Assembly (NCBI RefSeq): GCF_042242105.1
Contig: NC_092030.1
Span: 6,673,501 to 6,737,500 of the forward strand
Reading direction: 5' to 3'
DNA: 64,000 nucleotides
Source: Pempheris klunzingeri
Lineage: Eukaryota > Chordata > Actinopteri > Acropomatiformes > Pempheridae
Shown: piece after piece, positions 52,486 through 62,500 of the stretch
Numbering within the stretch: position 1 is the first letter of the stretch
Layout: each line of letters opens with the position of its first letter
Notes under the pieces: model-generated
Databases searched by the model: none
What the model was told of the DNA's origin: nothing
Seen by the model: the letters and a program-made list of their open reading frames with translations, nothing else
Translations under genes and position numbers: made by a program

Positions 52486-53874
52486 CCAGTAGACAAGATC
52501 AGGGGCTAAAAGATAAGAATATTGTTGGATTGTGGCTTCCAGGTGTGATTGTGGGTGTCAACACCATCCTGCCACCATCCTGCTGAAAAGCTCCAGCAGC
52601 AGACTGGCTAAAAGCACAGGCCCTGGGCAGGTGGACATGGAGTCTGACTGTCTCGTGAACATTCAGAATTGAGGCCATGGGTTTTCTGCGTGATACGAGT
52701 AGCATGAAACATTTATGTGTGTTAATTCCAGTAATGGGTTCAGTCACTGCCAACTGCATGCTATATAACGGAAGAACATGTAGAGTATACCATCATCCAT
52801 GTATGCAGAGAGAAAGGGCCACAAATTATTAATGTCTACTCTGGAAATAGAACAGTAATGAATTGGATTCATGGGCATGAAATATAGCCTGCGTGACGTG
52901 ACTTAATGCAGGCAGCAGAGTAATAACGTTACCTCATATATACTCTGATGACCTGATTTTGCATGTTGCTCTCTATATTTTGCAGCTTTTTGATTGGCCA
53001 AGTACATGTGTCATACACACCTCCACAATCAGTCCAAAAGTTCACAAAATGTATTTTACACAATCATACAGGCTGTTTGTGTGGGATCAGAGGCATGTGT
53101 CTGCAAAGATGGCAATAACAGATTGGATGCCATGGTTACCACTCCACTCAATCACCATCCTCCGTCACATATTGTTGTCACGGTAACGGCTGCCCTGGTG
53201 GAAGGGTGCACGTGATTTAGGTGAGAATGTGTTACAACGGCTCAACATTGTGTAGACACACGCCCTGTTGATCTGCTCTACCAGGCTTTGAGTGACACCA
53301 AGACGTGCCCGGATTATCGTGCCAGGAGCCCCACAACCCCCCCCCCTGCTTCACACTCCACTCTGTCAGTGAATAGTTATTGCATTTGCTTTCACACATA
53401 TCTGCCTAACAACAAGAACATTAGGCCTGGGATGAAAAGGCAAGTACTGTATTCATTACCATAATACCATGACCATGACTTTTTCACCTGTGAATTGAGG
53501 TACTCTAATGTGACAACTATTAGCAGGTGAAAATTTAACAAGATGGGCATGCAAACACTTCACTCACTCAAACAAAAATATATGTAGGAATGTGGCATCA
53601 TTGCAAAAGCTGTTTGACATTTGGCACATTTACAAGAGCTTAAATAATGTGTCACTTTCTGTCCTTAAACTTAAAGTGTGCTTAAACATGCATGAAGTAT
53701 CATCTTAAGGTTATAACTATCTAGACAACTCAAGCACACTGAGAACTGGCAGAAAAATAATCCTAATCTTACTGACAGGTAAAGCAGGTAAAGTACAGGC
53801 GTTACTAATAAAATTAATAATGTCAGGTATTCCAATAAGCTAAAATGGCTCTCTGAAAAATACATATTTAATAT

Positions 53875-55215
53875 TTAGGGCCTGAGCACCAAGCGGTGCG
53901 AGGACCCTATTGAAATGTAAGGAAATGCATCCGAAATAACTTGCAAGTTTGAGGGCCTAAACATACACAAAAACTCATGAGACTTTGCACACGCATCAGT
54001 CATGGTGAAAAATTACATATTGCAAATGGGTCTTGCAAATGGGCGTGGCAAAATGGCTCCATAGCGCCCCCTAATTTATAGCCCCGGAACTGTGTTTTAT
54101 GTACATGTACAAAATTTGGTGGGTTCATGTATCTCTTCAAGACGTACAAAAGAGTCTCTTGGAGCGATGACCTAAACCCAACAGGAAGTCGGCCATATTG
54201 GATTTTCCGTAAATTTTTGGCGATTTATAGGGGTCATAAATGAGCGAACTAGTCCGAGGGGGTTGAAACGATCGACCTCAAACTTGGTCAGCTGGTAGAA
54301 AAGACATTAACAATGAAAAGTTCTTAAAAGTCTCTACAAAACTGTAACGGTGTGGGCGTAGTGAGCTGTCAAACTTCAGTGTCTCGCCATGAAACAGGAA
54401 GTTGTTAATAAATAGACTCTACATGATCCAATCAGCACCAAATGTGACATGTTTGATAAGAGTGAAGACGTCTACATGTCAATATTCATTCACAGTCATA
54501 GCGCCACCTGGTGGCGACAGGAAATGCTATGTTTTATGCTATAATGTCTCAAGCCAGCCAGTTGACCAGATCCACTTCAAATTTGGTCAGGAAAGCCTCA
54601 AGACGTTGATGTTGGTCCATAGTGAAAACTGTGAGTTTTCGTCAAAAGGTGTCGCCTTGGCGAATTTCGATAGAAAATGTTCTTTCACATGAGCATTAAA
54701 AGTGCAGTAACTCCACTCTACAAGGTCTTATCTTCACCACATTTATACTGCTTGATGACTGTCCGGCTCTGAAGACATGTACATGCCAATTTTGAACCAT
54801 AGTCATAGCGCCACCTAGTGGCAGGAGGAAGTGCATGTTTTATTCTCAGACGTCTCTCTCTCAGCAGGTTAACCACAGCCACCTCAAATTCGGCCCAAAC
54901 ATTCCCAAGACGTGGATGATACAAAGTTATGAAGCTCTTGAGGTTTCGCCAAACGCTGTCACCGTGGCGACGCTGTGTTCACCATGAAACAGGAAATTGT
55001 TGTATCTTCAGTGTACTTTATCCAATCTGTTCCAAACTAGTCATGATTAATAAGACTCCCGGCCTGAACACATCTACATGACAGTTAGTGACCACAGTCA
55101 TTGCGCCACCTAGTGACAGCAGGAAGTAAGACTTTTCACGGTGTAGTCAACACTTCATATGCTGAAATATTGGATGCAATTAGTGACTGTTCTCTAACGC
55201 CACATAGGGGACACA
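53875..55215. repeat. Repeat block with approximately 300-bp period
   Basis: The block opens at GGGCCTGAGCACCAAGCGGTGCGAGGACCC, a known-looking fish repeat end with a GCACC/GGTGC hairpin. It then contains tandem-like divergent units: CATAGCGCCACCT at about 54498 and 54805 (and TTGCGCCACCT at 55101), CCATGAAACAGGAA at 54387 and 54982, and CACATG/ACATGCC-type phrases at similar spacing. Each unit ends with GCGCCACCT-x-GTG then AGGAAGT. The repeat class is not certain. Confidence 0.65.
54502..54821 (-). promoter_or_regulatory. CTCF-core-like motifs embedded in repeat units
   Basis: On the minus strand, 54502-54514 reads CCACCAGGTGGCG and 54809-54821 reads CCACTAGGTGGCG, both perfect matches to CCASYAGRKGGCR. 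A third copy at 55104-55116 has one mismatch, and AGGGGGCGC at 54064-54072 matches the right half. The motifs are part of the repeat consensus, so presence may reflect repeat spread rather than function. Confidence 0.4.
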
Positions 55216-55599
55216 GGAAGTGACATGTAACTCCTTGATGCACCGAAATACATGAAAACAGGATGGATTACGGTGATGCTGTTTCATGGACATTTAGGAT
55301 GTTTTAATCGCACAGAGGGTTATATGTTGTTAGTAATGTTCTCAAACCGTGTGACTAAAGGACCTTTGCTTTAAAACTTGTTTACATTTTTACTTAAAGG
55401 GGGAAAAAGAAAATGTCGACTGTTAGCTAACGTTAGCTTAGCATGGCTAAAATGTGGCTAGCTGTTAACGGAGCTAACTGACAGGTGTGTGAAAACGATG
55501 ATTGTGCACAAAATATGGCTACTGTTTCTACGTGCCCAGGCCTCACAGGTGTTTCAGTGATTCGGGAGCATTGTATACCAGAAAGATGAACAGGCAGAT

Positions 55600-55959
55600 A
55601 ACAGCGACACCACCGACGGACCGTGGGAACAGCTCACCGTGTTGCAGGCAGAGCCACAGCCGCACTTTGCGGGCTGCTGCTGATGGAGTAGGTGGGACGA
55701 GGCTCCACTCACGGCCCTACCGACCGGTTTGTGTCTGCACCATTAGCATCAGCAGTGTTGTAAAGGCGCTTTGTGCATCGCTAATCCGCTCTGATGTCAC
55801 GGTGCAGAAGGAGGGGCTGAGCTCTCCGCTTTAATCCGAGCAAGTTGTCTGGAGGGACAAGCCGAGCCGAGCCGAGCCAAGCCAAGCGAGCAGGCACGGG
55901 AGCAGGGGCGATGTGTACTGCAGCGGCCGGACCCGGGCCTCTCCTCCTCTGACATGCAG
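55600..55959 (+). promoter_or_regulatory. apba1: CpG-rich promoter and non-coding first exon of apba1
   Basis: CpG density rises from about 55600. A tandem GCCGA run occurs at 55861-55878, and the sequence ends in CATGCAG followed by donor GTAAAT at 55960. The next suitable acceptor on this strand is at 59462-59463, directly before the apba1 coding exon. The exon's 5' end (perhaps near 55840) is not defined. Confidence 0.5.
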
Positions 55960-58900
55960 GTAAATCAGTAAATGTCATGTCCATCAGTCGGTGACGGGAG
56001 CCGGGTATATCGTGGGGCAGGAAGGCGGAGTGAAAATGTGTTCAGGTCGATTTCGTTGATGGCGGATCCGACACCTGCGGAGATTTAATCTGGACCCTCA
56101 GGAGGGAAGGAGGGACGCGTTTACACAGGTGAAAGTGCTGCACTTCTTTTTTTTTTTACTAATAGATGTCAGGCGTTTTAGGCTCTGGGATACAGCGGAA
56201 GACTGTATGTGATTCCCAGGATATGCGTGCATCATATCCAGAATCACATTATGATCTTTTGTGAACTGTATCCTATAAGCGCATTTCAAAAAGGCGGAGT
56301 GGAGAACTCATCGCTAATAGATCATGAGCACCAGTCCCAAAAGGGAGGCTTTTGCCCCTTTCAACATAATACAATCGTTCAAGGCCATGGGAAGGGATTA
56401 AAAAAGCCATTGAGCCTTCAAAATAAAAGCACTTGCCAGTTTGAAACTTGCTCCTGGATTAATCTTCCAATGGTGTAATCTACATGTAAACACAATGCAA
56501 GTAATATGACAAGTGATGCAACCCACCACGGATCATATGGTTGCCGAGTGAGTGTGTCACTGTTTGGTTTGTGTTAGAGTGTGTGTGTGTGAGAGAGGAT
56601 GAATCATGCTCTCAAGAATAGAAAGATGAGGAGAAGTGAGAACAATTGGATCTGATGGCTGTTTTCATTATCGACCAATCTGCCACTGATTTCTTTAATT
56701 AACTGCATGGCCCTTTTATATGTCAGAAGATCGAAAAATGCCCTTCACAGTTTCCCAGAGCCCATGGAGAAGTCCTCAGTTTGCTTGTTTGTTTGACCAA
56801 AGATCCAAAACCCAAAGATCAGTTTACATCTATTGTGATATATAATTTAGAGAAAACCAGCAAATCTTTATAATTGACAAGCTAGGACTACGAGAGCAGA
56901 TAATGTTTGCCATTTTTACATGAAATACATTCACCGATTTTCAAAATTGTTGTTTCATTTACTGTTGATTTACTAATAAATTAGTTGACCAATGAACTAA
57001 TGATTTTATGACAGAATAAAAGCCGAATTTTAAGATTAGGAGCCTGGGCCTAATGCTATATAGGCCCACCACCTACATAATGTATTTGGCCGCTGATTCC
57101 ATCGATGTACCCTTCTGATGTTGTCTTTTCCTGATCACTGCACCACCCACTACCTCAGTCTGTTAACACCATCATTTAAAAATATGAAATGATGGTTCAA
57201 AATGACACAAGCCTTGCTGTGTTTACTGGGACTCCAGATGCAAAATTGCTTAAAGTTTTCCCAAGTGCAGTTGCTTGATTTTACATAATCCTTCATAGAT
57301 AAGCAGTAAAACTTCAAAAGCTTCAGCCTGTTCACACAGCTGATGCTTGTTTCTGGCAACTGACATTTGTGTAAATACCCTCATACCCAAAATAACATAG
57401 CAGTATTGATATTGCCTACAGTTCTGGGACATTGTGAAGGTAATTTTTCACACCTCAATAGATCAAATTGTCCATCTGCTAATTAGTAAAAAATGTACAG
57501 TAATTTGCTTTTCGTCATCATCAAGGTCTAATTTTAGGCATGTCGAGGAGATAAAGGCTAGTGACTAGTTGTAATCGGTTAAGGTCAAGTGCGTATAGCC
57601 TACGTGTGTTGTTGTTGGTGTGTGTCTGTCTGTCGGTAAAAGATTGGTCAAGTTAATGGGCTTGTAAATCCCCACCCCATAGCTTTCACTTCAGCCCGAC
57701 AGATGGATGTGCAGCTCTCGGCTCATGCAGGCCTGAACGTTTCAATGCCGTGCTGCCACAGCCATCTGTGACCGGGGCAACCCTTGCTCCCTGACCCACC
57801 CCCTCCGAGTCACCCAGCCATTGCCATACAGCCCTAAACTCTGGGCAGAGAGGGACATTAACCACCCAGGGAGTCTGCCCTTGCTCCTGCTGTGTCCCTC
57901 TGTGTTCCCTCCTTAGCAGTAGTGGTTTGTGCTCAGATTACAGGATCAACATTAACCTTTGCCCTCTGTGTCCTCTGCCTGTCCATGTGCCTGATTTTCA
58001 ATGTCCAGAACTTGTATATCTACACATATATGATGACAACCACATTAGTAAAGCATCTGCTGCCTCTTAATCCAATATGAAAAGTGTTGAATCAACAGGA
58101 GCTGCAGTAATTGATGGTTATCATTAGTTTACCAATAAAGATGAAGAATTAAAATTCAAAAGGATCCAGTATTTGCCTGTTTGATTGCACAACTGTTCTT
58201 TAAATTACGGGAGACACGTATAAGGTTAACACATAATTTTGCTCCTCAGCCCTGTTTGGCCAGACATTTGTAATAAGATAACATGAAACAGAAAAACAAA
58301 AAAACAGTAATAGTTTGGAGTCCAGTCAAAGCTGCTTTACAGACTACGGTAGTTGAACTGTTAAGCACCCATTAAGAACAGAGCTAAATTAAGGAGCAGA
58401 AAAACGTCTCATGCATAAAGCGACACATTTATGGATTTTTCTGATCATTAAGGTCAGATGCATAACTTATGAGACCAGCTGCAGTTTATTATTCCTGAAA
58501 CATCTAGGATTATATCCTGGTGTCCTTTCTCAGCCTGTTGACCACAGACATGGGGAAGCCTGTGATAAGAGATAACTGATGGATACTTTGAAAGCCTCGT
58601 CATATTCGATAAATATCAACACTGGAATTCTCACTCGCAGAGGGCATTTATTATTTAGATAGTTGCCCTGTTCATCTCTCTCTGTCACGTCTTATCTGAT
58701 ATCCCTCCTTGTCCTGCTGCCCTGCCTCCTCCTCCTCCTCCTCATCCCTCTCTCTTCCCGTCCTGTGCCATCTGCCAGCTGCTGGACGGATGAACGTGGT
58801 GCAGATTAAAGTGCACCGCACACCCAGATGAATCTCAGAGGATTTAGGTATTTGCCATTAGCAATATAGGGACAGGGAGTCCCCGCCATCATACACAGCA

Positions 58901-59463
58901 TCACTGTAATATTGCATTTTTATGTGTATGTGTCATGTTAGAGTGGGGAGGGGGGCAATTATCCATAATGGCATGTAAACTTTCAAAATGAAGAAAATGC
59001 AAACTTGATGGAAGCACTGTGAGTTAAACTCTATGTCACTGATAAATTAGACTAAATATGTTTATTTTACTGCTGCAATAAAGATTCATAATTAAGATGT
59101 TTATTGCTATTATTCTCTGGTGATGATGCTCGTCAGCGAGTGAGGCAGATTAAGACGATCAATCAGTCTAGTGGGAGACTGGCTGCAGATGGACGTGGGT
59201 GGCCTCCAGTTGGTTGTACGATGTGTCATCCAACCACGTCTAAACGAATAAGGCGTTTACTCCTGTTGTCAATGGCCACGCTCAGTGGGTAGGAGGGAAA
59301 GCCTGCCATCCTAGGCTCCTCCTGGCTGCATCCCAAATTTGAGTCTGATTTGAAAAAGTATTTTGTTTATTATCTAGCTTCAAGACAGAAACGTAAACCT
59401 CTTCTTGGACCTCTTGTGTATATTTGAATTTTTCTGTTTATCTCCTTTCTTTGTCTCTCCCAG
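55960..59463 (+). other. Putative apba1 5' intron
   Basis: About 3.5 kb without a supported exon. It contains a CTC run near 58727-58745, GT-rich simple sequence near 56578-56595, and otherwise ordinary AT-rich DNA. Confidence 0.45.
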
Positions 59464-59471
59464 GCTGTGCT

Positions 59472-59543
59472 ATGAGTGGGGTTTTCTTGGAGCCTAGACA
59501 AGCATGTTCTGAATGTTGGAGCCAGATCACACCCCAGCCATGA
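59472..59543 (+). promoter_or_regulatory. uORFs at the apba1 start
   Basis: A 23-codon uORF starts at 59472 and ends with TGA at 59541-59543, overlapping the main ATG (59513) out of frame. A minimal two-codon uORF (ATG TTC TGA, 59504-59512) ends directly against the main ATG. Both lie in the same exon as the coding start. Confidence 0.6.
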
Positions 59544-62500
59544 GCCACAAGTATCAGGGAGAGGCATCCGGGGAAGCAGGTGAGGAGCACAGGGTGCCTC
59601 GGAGGAGCAGGCAGCCCAATGGGACGTCACCAGGGGAACCTCCTGTACGTCGGTCCTGGAGGCCATGTCAGATGGGCAACCAGGATGGGGAACTGAATCC
59701 CCATCATCATCATCATCATCATCACCATCACCCTCCTCACCACCACCCGCCCACAGGTCGTGGACCCCCTCGGCATCGCCGGCGGCCTCCATCAGGGCAG
59801 GGGCAGAGCCAAAGCCAGGCTCAGAGTCCCGGTCTGGTCCCAGCGGAAGCTCCTTCTAGGCCGGACGGGGGCGAGAGTCGAGATCCGGATCTTCGTTCCA
59901 TTCAGCAACCCCGCCCTGCTGTCACGCGTTACCGTCGTCATGGCGATCCTAACCCGAGGCTCAGAGGTCACAGACAGAGGCAACCAATCAGAGAGATGCA
60001 GGACTCTTCACCAGGTGCAGATGAGAGACAGGGTCCAGCAGAGGTGAAGGCACAGCTACAGCAGTGCTCAACGGATGAACCTGTCACGGACCAGTCACAG
60101 GACAGGGGATCTCCTCACCAGACTCCTGTTGCTGTTGTCGCCCCAACCCACCTCTCATCTAGTCCTGCAACCCATAATATGCAACCTCACCCCCAACAAA
60201 CTCCTCCTGCTGAGGCAGAGGAGGACCATCAGGAGTGTAAAGTGGAGTGTGAAGAGGAATCAGAGGAAGTTGAGGAGAAGGACGAAGAACAAGAACAGGC
60301 AGAGGAAGATGGAAACCACAACTTAACCACTGGTCACTCCAGCTGCAGCCGTGACGACATGCAGACAGTCAATGACGGAGCACAGGATCTTGAAGAGAGG
60401 GTGGAGGAGGATCAGGAAGAAGTGATGGATGATGTAGTGGAGGACATCGCAGCTCAGGGAAGCGAAATCACTGATCTCTGCTCTGACACAGAGAGTGCTG
60501 CCTCGCTCAGTATGGATGGACCTCTCCACAGCCCACCACCACTCCAGTCACCAACTCCTCCTTCGTCCCCAGACGTTCCACCTTTCCCCCAGCTGGACCA
60601 CTTCAGTGAGGACACCAGTATGAGCCCTCTGCCTGACTGTGACATGCTACCAGAAGAGGTAGAAGAAGACGAGGAAGATGATGAGGAGGATTGCTCTGAA
60701 TCATGCTCGCTGTCTCACTGCTCTGAATCTTATCCAAAAACCTATGCAGACTTTTATTCAGAGTCCCACCAAAAATCATACACAGAGCCTGTCTACAAGT
60801 CGTGCTCAGAGCCAAAATCCCATCCTAAGTCTTTTCCTGAGCCTCTTAAGACCTCCTACCCCGAGTTACACAGAGAACCTCGCAGGCAGCCCGGTTGGAG
60901 GACTGAGCCTTCTGAGGCGAAGCAGGAGTCTCGCCAAGAGCCCTTTAACAGCCATAGACAGGAGAATGTACAAAAAGGGCCTCCATCCTCCCCCACTAAG
61001 GGCTCCCGTTACACCCCAAGGCCGAGCAGAGACCGTGGTTCACATCACTCCCCTCTGGACCGCTCCGTTGGCTGCCGACTGCATCACTATGATGGACAGT
61101 CTGATGGCGAGGGGGACAGTGCTGATCAAAGTCCTGTTCCCAAAAGTCAAAGGCAGATGCCCATTCAAGCAGAAACCCAGGCCAAGAGCCCCTCGTCTGG
61201 GCAGAACAGCTCAGGCGAGGCTGAGGAGGAGCGGAACGAGGCGGGTCTCCAAGGGGAGGAAGGTGTAAAGGGCTCAGGAGATGCCATCAGCCTGGCGATA
61301 AAAGACATCAAGGAGGCGATTGAGGAGGTGAAGACTAAGACGGTACGCTCCCCGTACACACCTGACCAGCCTGTGGAACCGATTTGGGTGATGAGGCAGG
61401 AGCTCAGTCCCACAGAGGATGTATATCCACTGCAGACTACAGCTGGCCATGTAAGCACGACTTCACTCATCATTAATACTGGTTACTGTTGTTTTTTTTT
61501 GAAACCCCAAATTGGGTCACTTGAACACCTCTGATCCCTCTTAGTAATTAAAATAGGTAAAACTAAACGAATTTGTGCTGTTAAGGATTTAATTTTAAAA
61601 TCTGATTTTCAGCACTTTTGATATTCCGGATAAGTTCTCATAAATTTCTGTGTTGTTAAAAAGAGCTGTATCTTAATTTACGGTGGCACTGCTGATTGCC
61701 AGTGCTTGAGGCAGGAATTAATGGAAAACAGTTTGGGAAACACGATTATTTGCTTTTTTTCCCCCCAAGACTGACATGAGGAGATAAATATGAGTTGTGT
61801 CTCTGCATTTAGCTTAGCTTAGTTTAGCTTAGCTTAAAGAGGGGGAAACAGCTTGCCTGGCTCAGTCCAAAGTGAAAAGGTATGCATACAAACAGCTCTA
61901 AAGCTGCCTTGTATCTTGTGAGTTTATATAACACATGAATAGAAATCATTTTTCGTGTCCATACGATGTATGACACTAAAAATTCTTGATACTTCTATTT
62001 ATTTACCAAAATGATGAACTATACCATTAAGGTTTAGTGACATTACCCAAAGACTTTGCACTACAGTGTTGCAATAATCAAATTGCATTTCATTGCTTTC
62101 AGGAAGCTAACAAACTAAAGATTTACATCCCTGGCTCGCATTTCATTTAGTGTTACTTGGATTTATGCCCGAATCCTGAATCATGTATCATTGGCAGTGT
62201 CAGCTGAGTTGGCGTAGATGCACTGCATTTTGTATATCTATATACATATATTACACTTTCTTCCTTCTCTTTTCTCTCGCTTTCCTTCTCTCAGTCTTCT
62301 CCTCACTCCCCCTCACAGTCAGTGTCTGAGTCTCCAACCCGCTATGCCTCAGGCCCAGCTCGGGAGCCAGCCAGTCCGCTGAGGGCCGAGTCAGCCAGAC
62401 CACTTCACACTCAACATTATCACCAACAGCAGCCCCAACACAACCATCACCATCACCACCAAGGCCACCACTCCCATCAGAGGGACACCACAAGGCCGCC

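Noticed and set aside
49471-55600. Search for PTAR1 or C9orf135 orthologues, which lie between APBA1 and MAMDC2 in humans
   Set aside because: No exons resembling a prenyltransferase alpha-repeat protein or other conserved coding sequence were seen in this spacer; they appear to be absent here or located elsewhere.
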